Source: Clostridiales bacterium UBA1316 (GTDB taxonomy: Bacteria; Bacillota; Clostridia; Oscillospirales; Oscillospiraceae). Taken from it: 64,000 nt of DNA. The translations under genes were made by a program, and so were the position numbers. This document shows positions 33,358 through 41,457 of this stretch, one piece after another. Numbering within the stretch: position 1 is the stretch's first letter; the number at the start of each line of letters is the position of its first letter. The notes below the pieces were generated by a model. That model was not told the origin of the DNA. It searched no databases and worked only from the letters and a program-made list of their open reading frames with translations. The stretch lies in the NCBI GenBank assembly GCA_002307055.1, contig DBTM01000036.1, forward strand, positions 1 through 64,000, written 5' to 3'.

Positions 33358-34170
33358 TTAACGGCGGCCTTTCAGCAAAACACCTTCGGTGATGAGCAAA
33401 GCGATGTATAATATAATGCCGATGGCGCAGGCGACCATGATATAGGCCCATGCTGTTGCGTATTGCGCCAGGACAATGTTTTCGCGGATCTGCCGGCCGA
33501 CGCCGATGATATATTCGGCGAAGTATTCGCTGACGAGCGCGCTGATGACGCTGGCAGGGACGCTGACGCGGAGCGCCGTAAAGACGTACGGGACACAGTT
33601 CGGAACACGGAGCTTAAAAAAAACGGTCAGCTTGCTCGCGGCATAGGATTTCATCAGATCCTCTGAAAAGGGCTTGAGTTCGGTGAAGCCGCGGTAGGCG
33701 TTAATGCTCATGGCTACGGTGCAGGTCAGCGTGACGACAAGCGTTTTGGCGAACATGCTCCGAAGGTTCGGGTCACGGCTGAAATCCTTCGTCAGATTAT
33801 TCAGGATGGGGGCAATGGCGATAATCGGTACGGCGTTGAAGGCGGAGGCGATTGTCAGGCCGCCCTTTCCCCATTTCGTAAACACCGCGGCGATGATGCC
33901 CAGCAGGTAACCGAACAGGGAGCCCAGAACGAGCCCGCCCAGCGCTACAATGACGGTCGCGGTGACATTTTTAAAAATATCAGGCAGATTATCGCCGATA
34001 ATGGTGAATATGCGCCCCGGCAGGGGCAGGGTAAACGTGTCCGCGCCGATAATTTTATGCAGGATCTGTGTCTGCCAGAGGATGACGACAAATATGCCGA
34101 ACAGTATCGGATACAGAAGCGTCGTCAGAGATTCCTTGCTGAGCTTTTTCCTGAAAGGCGGCTTTTTCAT
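33358..34170 (-). CDS. ABC transporter permease (SsuC/TauC/ThiX type)
   Basis: This is a 270-residue inner-membrane permease with about six helices and a cytoplasmic EAA loop (KSYAASKLTVFFKLRVPN). It lies 54 bp upstream of the binding protein gene and overlaps the preceding permease gene by 4 bp. With the second permease it forms a heterodimeric pore for the pyrimidine-locus importer. Confidence 0.92.
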   Translation of the reverse strand: MKKPPFRKKLSKESLTTLLYPILFGIFVVILWQTQILHKIIGADTFTLPLPGRIFTIIGDNLPDIFKNVTATVIVALGGLVLGSLFGYLLGIIAAVFTKWGKGGLTIASAFNAVPIIAIAPILNNLTKDFSRDPNLRSMFAKTLVVTLTCTVAMSINAYRGFTELKPFSEDLMKSYAASKLTVFFKLRVPNCVPYVFTALRVSVPASVISALVSEYFAEYIIGVGRQIRENIVLAQYATAWAYIMVACAIGIILYIALLITEGVLLKGRR

Positions 34171-34991
34171 CGGGTCACCTTCAATTTCTTACCGCGCGTA
34201 TTCATGGCGATCTTTTCGATAACCGTCATCAGATAAAAGCTCAGGATACCGACGATGGCGCTCAAAAAGACAATCTGCCAGAAAACATAGATGGTCATCG
34301 CGTGCTTGAGCGACTGCGAGAGCATTGTGCCCAGGCCGCTCCCGCCCTGGAGCGTATCGACGAGGATGGAGGCGGTAATCGCCATAGGGGCCGATATTTT
34401 AAGGCCGGTGAAAAAATAAGGGATGCAGGAGGGAATCATGAGCTTGCGGTAGATTTCAAATTTGCTGGCCGCGAGGGAATACATGAGCTCATGCTTTTCC
34501 TTTTCAACCGACTTGAAGCCCGCGAGTGTATTTGTCGCCACGGGGTAAAATGTCAGAATCGCGGCGATGATAATCCGGCTCTTATTAATATCCTTTGTCA
34601 CAGCCAGAATGATCGGCGCCATGCCGAGGATGGGGATCATCTGGATGATCATGAGATAGGGGAAGACAATTTTTTCCGCCGGTTTGAAGAGGCTCATGAG
34701 CAGGGCCAGCGCAAAGCCGATGGCGGTGCCGATGAGAAAACCGATGCCTGCCCGCAGGAGCGTAATACCGGCGTTGCTCAGAACGATCTGGAAGGCTGTC
34801 TGACGCCCGTTGACGAGCGTTTGGCTGAAAACCGACCCGATGATCTGGTACAGGTGCGGCAGAATGTTTTCAGGAGACCTTTTTGTATGAGCGATGACGG
34901 TCGCGCCGATTTCCCATAAAAGGATGAGACCAATGACCCAGACAAGAGTCACCGCCTGCTTTGAGGTCAGAGCTTTTTTTATTGCTTTCAC
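34167..34991 (-). CDS. ABC transporter permease (SsuC/TauC/ThiX type)
   Basis: This is a 274-residue permease of the same family as its neighbour, with an EAA loop at MYSLAASKFEIYRKLMIPSC. Two adjacent, clearly diverged permeases indicate a heteromeric channel, which is common in NMT1-type importers. It starts 2 bp after the ATPase gene. Confidence 0.92.
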   Translation of the reverse strand: MKAIKKALTSKQAVTLVWVIGLILLWEIGATVIAHTKRSPENILPHLYQIIGSVFSQTLVNGRQTAFQIVLSNAGITLLRAGIGFLIGTAIGFALALLMSLFKPAEKIVFPYLMIIQMIPILGMAPIILAVTKDINKSRIIIAAILTFYPVATNTLAGFKSVEKEKHELMYSLAASKFEIYRKLMIPSCIPYFFTGLKISAPMAITASILVDTLQGGSGLGTMLSQSLKHAMTIYVFWQIVFLSAIVGILSFYLMTVIEKIAMNTRGKKLKVTR

Positions 34992-34993
34992 GC

Positions 34994-35827
34994 TTATACC
35001 CCCTCAAAGCTGTTCCTTACCTTGGTGACAAGCTGGTTGAATTCAGCCGTATTTTTGACCGCCAATGTCCGCGGCCTCGGGATGGTGATGTCGACTACGG
35101 CGGATACCCGCCCCGGGTGCGGAGAGAGGACAACGACTCTGTCGGACAAAAACACCGCTTCGGAAATGTTGTGGGTGACAAACAGGATGGTTTTGTTTGT
35201 TTTGCTCCAGATGGTCAGCAGGTCCTCGTTGAGCTTTTCCTTCGTGAATTCGTCGAGGGCGGAAAACGGCTCATCCATGAGCAGAATTTCCGGCTTGATC
35301 GCCAGGGCTCTGGCAATGCCGACCCGCTGCTGCATACCGCCGGAGAGCTCGTGGGGATACTTTTTGCCGAAATCGTATAAGCCGACGAGCTCGAGCATTT
35401 CGGTCACTGTTTCGGTTCTATATTTCTTGGGCAGGCCCATGAGCTCCATCGGCATGCAGACGTTGCGCCGAACCGTCCGCCAGTCGTATAAAACGGGGCT
35501 TTGAAAGACGATGCCGTATTTCTTCTGAAGGCGTATTTCTCTGGGCGATTGGCCTCTGACCGTGATTTTTCCGGAGGTCGGCTGCTGCAGATCGGCGACC
35601 GTGCGCAGCAGCGTCGTTTTGCCGCAGCCAGAAGGCCCGACAAGGCAGACAAATTCACCCTGCTTAATCTCAAGATTCACGTTCTGCAGCGCTGTGACCG
35701 GCTCGCCGCCGTCCTTATCGGGAAATTGAACCCCCAGGTTTTCAATCAATATTTCAGTTTCGGATTTTGTGGGAGCGGAGAAGTCACGTGTCAAAAATTC
35801 ATTTTCCATACTTCTTGCGGCTGCCAT
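34994..35827 (-). CDS. ABC transporter ATP-binding protein (SsuB/TauB/ThiZ type)
   Basis: This 277-residue ATPase has Walker A GPSGCGKT, Q-loop IVFQSPVLYDW, signature LSGGMQQR and Walker B LLMDEPFSALD. AAGGAGA precedes the start by seven bases. It is the first gene of the importer operon that continues through both permeases, the binding protein, and probably dihydropyrimidinase, dehydrogenase and amidohydrolase. Confidence 0.94.
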   Translation of the reverse strand: MAAARSMENEFLTRDFSAPTKSETEILIENLGVQFPDKDGGEPVTALQNVNLEIKQGEFVCLVGPSGCGKTTLLRTVADLQQPTSGKITVRGQSPREIRLQKKYGIVFQSPVLYDWRTVRRNVCMPMELMGLPKKYRTETVTEMLELVGLYDFGKKYPHELSGGMQQRVGIARALAIKPEILLMDEPFSALDEFTKEKLNEDLLTIWSKTNKTILFVTHNISEAVFLSDRVVVLSPHPGRVSAVVDITIPRPRTLAVKNTAEFNQLVTKVRNSFEGV

Positions 35828-35902
35828 ATAAATCTCCTTGCTTTCTTATTTCAAAAATGTGATAGAGCGCCTTCCGTTTCAAGAGGAAGCCTGACTTAAA
35901 AT

Positions 35903-35933
35903 AAAGGGCGTAAAGCCACTGCTTTACGCCTTT
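35903..35933 (-). terminator. terminator after the iron alcohol dehydrogenase gene
   Basis: AAAGGGCGTAAAGC and GCTTTACGCCTTT pair with one bulge around a four-base loop, followed on the minus strand by TTTATTTT. It separates the aminotransferase-dehydrogenase unit from the importer operon. Confidence 0.75.
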
Positions 35934-35966
35934 GTAATCACAGGAATCTATATATACTTAATTTAC

Positions 35967-37118
35967 TTACCAAAGCTTATGGTAAATACTCAATAAATCG
36001 TCTTTGGTGACTTCTTTAATCGTGTTTGACGGGCTGCCGCTTGCCATGGCGTCGGTAGCCATTTTGCCGCACAGCGTATCGAATTTTTCTTTTTCGATGC
36101 CGTAGGTTTTGAGCGTTGGGATATCCAGCTTTGCGCACAGGCTGCTGAGCTCTGTGATAAAGAGCCGTGCGGCGGCTTCATCGCCCGTTTGAGCGCCGGC
36201 GGCGCCGATGGCTCTGGCTATGGCGGCAAATTTTTCGTAGCAGCCGTCGAGAACATAGTCCAGGCACTGCCTGATGAGCATCGCGTTCGAGATGCCGTGC
36301 GGGACGTGGAACAGTGCGCCGATCGGCCGCGACATGCCATGCACCAGCGTGACAGACGCGTTATTGATGCAGATGCCCGCCTCATAAGCCGCAATCGCCA
36401 TTTCTTCGCGGGCCTTCCTGTCGGCGCCGTCATTGTAGGCGGCGGGCAGGTAAGTGAAGATACGCTTGATGGCGTCGAGCGCGTACATATCGGTGAGGGT
36501 GTTAGCTTTCCTGGAGGTGTAGGCCTCAACGGCGTGGGTCAGGGCGTCCATGCCGGTAGCGGCGGTAATATCCTTCGGCGAGGAGAGCGTGAGAGATGAA
36601 TCGATGACGGCCAGATCCGGCAGCAGCGCGTCGCCCTTCAGAAGCATTTTGACGTCTTTTTCGGTATCGGTGATAATGGTGAATTTTGTCGCCTCGGAGC
36701 CGGTGCCGGCTGTCGTGGGGATTAAAACGAGCGGGGGGAACTTTCCTTTGATCTCTGTTCCAAGATAGTCCGATATTTTGCCGCCGAGGACCGCCATCGC
36801 GCCGATGGCTTTGGCGCTGTCGAGCGGGCTTCCGCCGCCGATGGCGGCGATAAAATCGCATTTTGTATCCTTGTAAGCCTTGACGCCGGCGTTAATCATC
36901 TGATCGGTGGGTTCGCCGGTAATGTCGTTAAATACGGCCCAGGCAATGCCCCACGCATCAAGATTGTCGGTTAAAACCTTCACCAGGCCTGTTTTTGTCA
37001 CGATTTTACCGGTGACGATAAACGCTTTTTTCCCGAAGCTTTTAATAATAGCCTCGCACGAGAGCAACGCGTTTTCACCGATGACGGTGCGGCCGGGCAA
37101 TGTAAACTGATATGCCAT
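35967..37118 (-). CDS. iron-containing alcohol dehydrogenase
   Basis: This is a 383-residue group III metal-dependent alcohol dehydrogenase. NAD(P) binding is indicated by GGGSPLDSAKAIG and AGTGSEAT. The metal ligands lie in DLAVIDSSL (Asp), GMDALTHAVEAY (His) and GALFHVPHGISNAM (two His). It lies 14 bp downstream of a class III aminotransferase in the same unit. In the reductive pyrimidine pathway an aminotransferase turns beta-alanine into malonate semialdehyde, and a reductase turns that into 3-hydroxypropionate. This enzyme is a good candidate for that reductase, by inference from context. Confidence 0.9.
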   Translation of the reverse strand: MAYQFTLPGRTVIGENALLSCEAIIKSFGKKAFIVTGKIVTKTGLVKVLTDNLDAWGIAWAVFNDITGEPTDQMINAGVKAYKDTKCDFIAAIGGGSPLDSAKAIGAMAVLGGKISDYLGTEIKGKFPPLVLIPTTAGTGSEATKFTIITDTEKDVKMLLKGDALLPDLAVIDSSLTLSSPKDITAATGMDALTHAVEAYTSRKANTLTDMYALDAIKRIFTYLPAAYNDGADRKAREEMAIAAYEAGICINNASVTLVHGMSRPIGALFHVPHGISNAMLIRQCLDYVLDGCYEKFAAIARAIGAAGAQTGDEAAARLFITELSSLCAKLDIPTLKTYGIEKEKFDTLCGKMATDAMASGSPSNTIKEVTKDDLLSIYHKLW

Positions 37119-37132
37119 GTGATGCTCCTAAC

Positions 37133-38458
37133 TTATAAAAACTTCTCATCGACGATGGAGAGAACCTCGTCAAGCTTGGCGAGCTCTTCGACCAGCTGCG
37201 CTTTTGTGATGATGAGCGGGGGCGCGACGATAATGACGTTTTCATGCGTATAGGTCATGAATTTGCGGGCTGAGAGCAGGCTGAGGATTTTGCCCATGAT
37301 ACCGTCGGGGTCCTTGCCGTAGGGGACAAGGGGCTGCTTTGCTTTCTTATCCTTCATCAATTCGACCGCGGCGAACAGACCGATATAACGCACATCGCCG
37401 ACGCAGGGGTGGGCGGCCTTCATGGCTTCGAGCTTTTCGCCGAGGACTTTGCCGGTTCTGCCGACATTGCCGAGGATGTCGGCTTCTTCAAAATAGTTGA
37501 CGCACGCGACGCCCGCCGCGCAAGCCAGAGGATGGCCGCTGTAGGTAAGACCGCAGGACAGGAGATTATCGTCAAAATAATCGGCGATGGCATGAGACAC
37601 GACGACGCCGCCGAGCGGGATGTAGCCGCAGGTGACACCTTTGGCAAAGGTCACGATGTCGGGCTTGACGTCAAAGTTCATGAAGCCGAACATTTTTCCG
37701 GTCCGGCACCAGCCGGTCATCACCTCGTCGACAATCATCAGGATGCCGTATTTATCGCAGAGCGCCCGTACGCCGGGGAGATAGCCTTTCGGCGGGATGA
37801 TGACGCCGTTTGAACCGGTCACTGTCTCCATGAAGATCGCGGCGACGGAGGTTTCGCCCTCGTATTGAATCTGCTCTTCAAGCTTAGCCAGATAATAGCG
37901 CGTTGCCGCCTCTTCCGATTCGAATTCAATCGCTTCTCTATATATGTAAGGGTCAAAGAACTTAATAAAGCCCGGTACGCCAGGCTCGAGCGGGAACCGC
38001 CTCGGCTCGCCCGTCAGATTACCCGCACCGAAGGAGGAACCGTGATAGCTCCTGTAGCGGCTGAAGACTTTATTCCGGCCGGTGAACATGCGCGCCATCT
38101 TCACCGCGTTTTCATTGGCGTCGGCTCCGGCGTTTGTGAAGAACACCTTGCCCATATTGTCCGGCATCAGCTCAATAATTTTTTTTGCCAGCTTCGCTCT
38201 GGACTCCGCGCCGTAAGATGGGCCGATAAAGCAGTATTGGTCAACCTGCGCTTTTATAGCCTCGCCGATGGCTTTGTTGCCGAAGCCGAGATTCATGTTG
38301 ACGAGCTGGGAGGACATATCCGAATAACGGTTTCCGTCATAATCCCAAAAGTAGATGCCGTCCGCCTTTTCTATGGAAATCGGATTGATGTTACGCTGCT
38401 TGCTCCAGGACTGCAGATTGTATTTTTTAAGCGTACTTTTGATTTCTTCACCGGTCAT
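37133..38458 (-). CDS. class III PLP aminotransferase (beta-alanine/omega-amino acid type)
   Basis: This 441-residue enzyme has the class III core GAESRAKLAKK, YRSYHGSSFGAGNLTGEPRR, MIVDEVMTGWCRTGK (the Asp that holds the PLP ring nitrogen) and DIVTFAKGVTCGYIPLGG with the Schiff-base Lys. Omega-amino acids such as beta-alanine, GABA or taurine are the usual donors. Its position in a pyrimidine catabolism locus favours beta-alanine or 3-aminoisobutyrate. The start at 38458 follows GGAGG by eight bases; an ATG five codons upstream overlaps the ribosome site. It is preceded by an attenuator-like leader. Confidence 0.9.
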   Translation of the reverse strand: MTGEEIKSTLKKYNLQSWSKQRNINPISIEKADGIYFWDYDGNRYSDMSSQLVNMNLGFGNKAIGEAIKAQVDQYCFIGPSYGAESRAKLAKKIIELMPDNMGKVFFTNAGADANENAVKMARMFTGRNKVFSRYRSYHGSSFGAGNLTGEPRRFPLEPGVPGFIKFFDPYIYREAIEFESEEAATRYYLAKLEEQIQYEGETSVAAIFMETVTGSNGVIIPPKGYLPGVRALCDKYGILMIVDEVMTGWCRTGKMFGFMNFDVKPDIVTFAKGVTCGYIPLGGVVVSHAIADYFDDNLLSCGLTYSGHPLACAAGVACVNYFEEADILGNVGRTGKVLGEKLEAMKAAHPCVGDVRYIGLFAAVELMKDKKAKQPLVPYGKDPDGIMGKILSLLSARKFMTYTHENVIIVAPPLIITKAQLVEELAKLDEVLSIVDEKFL

Positions 38459-38470
38459 AGCTGATTCCTC

Positions 38471-38520
38471 CAAAAGAAATAAACAGCAGCGATCATCGTT
38501 ACCCGAAGCATCGTTGCTGT
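38471..38520 (-). terminator. attenuator-like terminator in the aminotransferase leader
   Basis: On the minus strand, ACAGCAACGAT and ATCGCTGCTGT pair (10 of 11) around a 16-base loop and run into TTTATTTCTTTT immediately before the GGAGG of the aminotransferase gene. A terminator between promoter and ribosome site points to control by transcription attenuation. Confidence 0.5.
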
Positions 38521-38644
38521 CATTTCGTTATTATTATTGATTTATAGCTTGTAGAGTTCCTGCTGCGTTTTTATTTTTACTATATGCATGAGTATAACCG
38601 AAGAGGATTCCGATTGCAATGCGCCTGTTAAATAAAAATAGAGA

Positions 38645-38673
38645 ATTATATATTTCTTTTTTATGCAAGTTAA
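38645..38673 (-). promoter_or_regulatory. promoter of the aminotransferase unit
   Basis: On the minus strand TTAACT, 17 bases, TATAAT, giving a leader of about 180 nt. The -10 box is a perfect consensus. Confidence 0.6.
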
Positions 38674-38854
38674 CCATTGAAAAAATTGCAAATTGAGACA
38701 TGAATATTTATCTGAAGCATATTGAGAGAACCATAGACGTTTAGTATATCAGCAACAACAGCCTTTCCAGCAAGGCGCAATATTTAAAGGCGCATTGGGT
38801 TAATGCAGGAAAAGCGGCTTAAAGATTCATATATGTATCGGGCTGCCGGTTGTA

Positions 38855-38882
38855 TTGATATATTTTTAAAAGAATGTATAAT
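38855..38882 (+). promoter_or_regulatory. promoter of the ACT-MBL gene
   Basis: TTGATA, 16 bases, TATAAT, about 84 bp before the start codon. Confidence 0.55.
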
Positions 38883-38965
38883 TGAGACCGGCGATGCGAT
38901 ATGAGCCTTTGTCCTGTTCCTGGGGCGGAGGTTTTTTGATGTAAATTTGAGAGGAACGAATAGGA

Positions 38966-40447
38966 ATGAAACGATCTTTTGTTACCAATATGCCGGATAA
39001 GGCCGGGGCTTTCCTGCGGGCGTCAAGGATTATCGCCCGGTATGAAGGGAACATTGTGCGGGTGAGCTACAATAAAGCGGTTGATTTGCATATGCTCTTT
39101 CTGGATGTGGAAGCAAGCGCAATAAACCTGCGGAAGATAGAAAACGAAATGGTTAATATCGGCTACCTGAATGATTCAATCGCAGATACACGGGTGATTG
39201 AAATATCTGTAAAAATACCGGATGTCTCCGGAGCGGTTTTGCCTGTGCTTGAAATATTGAGCAGATATGCTGTTAATATCTCCTATCTGAATTCCTCCGC
39301 AGCTGACAGCCCCTATCAGAATTTTAAATTCGGGCTGCTTATAGAAGATACAAAACTCATTAAAACGCTTCTGGATGAGATCGGGCAGGTTTATCCGATT
39401 GACATCATCGACTGCGATACATCGGAAGAGGCGCTTGACAATACGGTCTTTTATATCAGGCTTGCCCGTGAGATGCAAAGCCTGCTGGGTTTGAATCCGG
39501 AGAAAACACGGGTGTTTCTTTCGGAATCCAACCGGATTTTACAAGCGCTGCAGTCGACAGGGGAAAAAGCGGACAAGGTTTTTGATTATATCCGCAGCTT
39601 TGCCCTTTTAGTGAGCAGCTACAGAGGAAAATGCTTTCGTGCGGATATTGAAAAAACGCAGCTATCAAGCCATACGGTTATGTACAGTATTCAGCCTTAT
39701 TGCGGCAGCAACACATATATCATAGATACGGAGTTGGAGTCTGTCATCCTTGATTCCGGTTATGCCATTTACGCCGATGAGATGTTTGAGATTTTCAGCA
39801 CGCTGATAGAGAATTTTGATACAAAGCCTAAAAGAGTCTATATCACACATGCGGATGTTGATCATTGCGGCTTGTTATCTAAATTCCGGCATGCTGAAAT
39901 TTTTTTGAATCAGAAAAGCTACAACAGTCTGCTGCAGCAGGTGAAAGGCCTGCCGGATTATAGAGAGGGGACGGAGCTGCATCACGGCTACAGTAAAATC
40001 AGCCGGATTATTTCGGGATATGAGCCGCCCCCGCTTGACGGAATTAAGGTACTGGACCAGAATACGCCGCCGGAGCACAAGGACCTTATAAAAATAGGTG
40101 AAATGCCGGCCGGGGACCTTGTGTTCTCAATTTATGAAGGGAGCGGAGGCCATCTGTACGGCGAAATGGTATATGCCTGCAGTGAAGCCGGAATTATTTT
40201 TACAGGTGATTTACTCGTTAATTTTAACGGCTTCTCAAAGGAGCGGACAGAGTTCAATATGCTGGCGCCTTATTTAATGAGAACTGTCAATGTGGATTCG
40301 AAAAAGGCAAGGGATATGAGAAAGCAGGTATTGCAGCTTGCCGAAAACATGACAAAACTAAATAACCGGCCTTGCATCATTTGCGGAGGCCATGGCCGTC
40401 TATCCAGCTGTGAAGACGGAAAATTACACAATATATGTGAGCCGTGA
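38966..40447 (+). CDS. ACT-ACT-metallo-beta-lactamase fold fusion protein
   Basis: The protein has 493 residues. The N-terminus (FVTNMPDKAGAFLRASRI) and a second copy near residue 77 (ISVKIPDVSGAVLPVLEIL) are ACT-type ligand-binding domains. After a helical linker, residues about 235-490 form a metallo-beta-lactamase fold with THADVDHCGL (an H-x-D-x-D-H variant), IIFTGDLLVN and CGGHGRL. The metal hydrolase or oxygen/NO-reductase-like core is thus fused to an amino-acid-sensing module. No characterised protein of this layout comes to mind. It is monocistronic and divergent from the aminotransferase leader. Confidence 0.75.
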   Translation: MKRSFVTNMPDKAGAFLRASRIIARYEGNIVRVSYNKAVDLHMLFLDVEASAINLRKIENEMVNIGYLNDSIADTRVIEISVKIPDVSGAVLPVLEILSRYAVNISYLNSSAADSPYQNFKFGLLIEDTKLIKTLLDEIGQVYPIDIIDCDTSEEALDNTVFYIRLAREMQSLLGLNPEKTRVFLSESNRILQALQSTGEKADKVFDYIRSFALLVSSYRGKCFRADIEKTQLSSHTVMYSIQPYCGSNTYIIDTELESVILDSGYAIYADEMFEIFSTLIENFDTKPKRVYITHADVDHCGLLSKFRHAEIFLNQKSYNSLLQQVKGLPDYREGTELHHGYSKISRIISGYEPPPLDGIKVLDQNTPPEHKDLIKIGEMPAGDLVFSIYEGSGGHLYGEMVYACSEAGIIFTGDLLVNFNGFSKERTEFNMLAPYLMRTVNVDSKKARDMRKQVLQLAENMTKLNNRPCIICGGHGRLSSCEDGKLHNICEP

Positions 40448-40475
40448 AGCGCTGAGCTGCGGTGAGACCGAAGGG

Positions 40476-41411
40476 CTATTTGCCGCGCAGGACAGCATGC
40501 AGCGGTTTCGTTTGTATCGCCGCTCCGTAGAAATTCTTGACCGAGCAGCCTGCCCGGCCGCCGCCCGCGCAGGCACACGCGCAGGCGCAGGAGCTCGCGC
40601 AGGCGCAGGAACGCGTGGCGGCGCAGCCGGGTCTGCCCGCAGAAAGACCGATACCCGGACCGCCGCCGAAGCCGCCTCTGTAACGGCCGCTGCCGCCGGC
40701 GCTGACGGCAATAAAAATGATGATGACGACGATGATGGCTATTGCGATAAGCGCGCTGTCGGAACCGGTGCCGTTTGATTCCTCGTTTTCGTCTGCCTGC
40801 ATGCCTTCGGAGGTGCTGAAGGAATAGCTGTTATACCTGACAATGGCTGTGCAGCGCTGACCCGGCGCAAGCGCCATCGACCATACGATATAATTACCTT
40901 CTGTGACGGATGAATCGGAATATATGACATCGGATTTGTTCCAGAGGATTTTAAGCGAATCGACCTGGGCCTCATCAAACCATCCGGGGACAAAGGTGAA
41001 GGAGCATATGCCTTTTTCGCTGTCGAGCCGGTACATGTAGGACTGGTGGAAGGAGAAGTCCAGAGGGACCGTTTCGCCGGCATTATAAGCACGGTCAAGG
41101 TCAATGCGGACATAGCTCCCGCTCTCGCTGAGATAGTTAATGCTTTTAATGTTGGCGGAGAGCGCCTTGATGGTGTCGATATGGCTGTTGGGAATGCCGA
41201 TTTTGACCCAGGTGAGCGGGCCTTCGCTCGTGCTGTCGAGGACAAGCCAGTCGATGTGATAGGTCATATCCAGCGTCCCGTCGCTGCGCGGGTCTATGGT
41301 GATGTTGTAATTTTTAATTTCGTCGAGCGGGTCGGACGCGCGCGCCGGTGTAACCGGCACAAGGAGCAGCAGCAAAATGAATACGGCTGCGGCACTCAAA
41401 ATTCTCTTCAT
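40476..41411 (-). CDS. membrane protein with eight-cysteine cytoplasmic tail (putative radical SAM target)
   Basis: This is a 311-residue protein: signal peptide 1-25, extracellular beta-rich domain to about 215, membrane helix 219-237, then a Gly-rich tail. In the tail Cys263, 269, 271, 275, 277, 279, 281 and 289 form Cys-Ala alternations within 27 residues, followed by GGGRAGCSVKNFYG. With the signal peptide outward, this tail lies in the cytosol. The gene begins 47 bp after a radical SAM/SPASM gene. Similar Cys-Ala tails recur in clostridial membrane proteins, from memory. The tail may be a modification substrate or a metal or cluster site. Confidence 0.7.
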   Translation of the reverse strand: MKRILSAAAVFILLLLLVPVTPARASDPLDEIKNYNITIDPRSDGTLDMTYHIDWLVLDSTSEGPLTWVKIGIPNSHIDTIKALSANIKSINYLSESGSYVRIDLDRAYNAGETVPLDFSFHQSYMYRLDSEKGICSFTFVPGWFDEAQVDSLKILWNKSDVIYSDSSVTEGNYIVWSMALAPGQRCTAIVRYNSYSFSTSEGMQADENEESNGTGSDSALIAIAIIVVIIIFIAVSAGGSGRYRGGFGGGPGIGLSAGRPGCAATRSCACASSCACACACAGGGRAGCSVKNFYGAAIQTKPLHAVLRGK

Positions 41412-41457
41412 ATTTGTGATCATTCCTTTCAATTTGAAAGATTTATCTTTCAAACTT

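Noticed and set aside
40555..40620. GCGCAGGCGCAGG tandem repeat, considered as a non-coding microsatellite
   Set aside because: On the minus strand it encodes the Cys-Ala tail of the membrane protein in frame, with the tail pattern intact.
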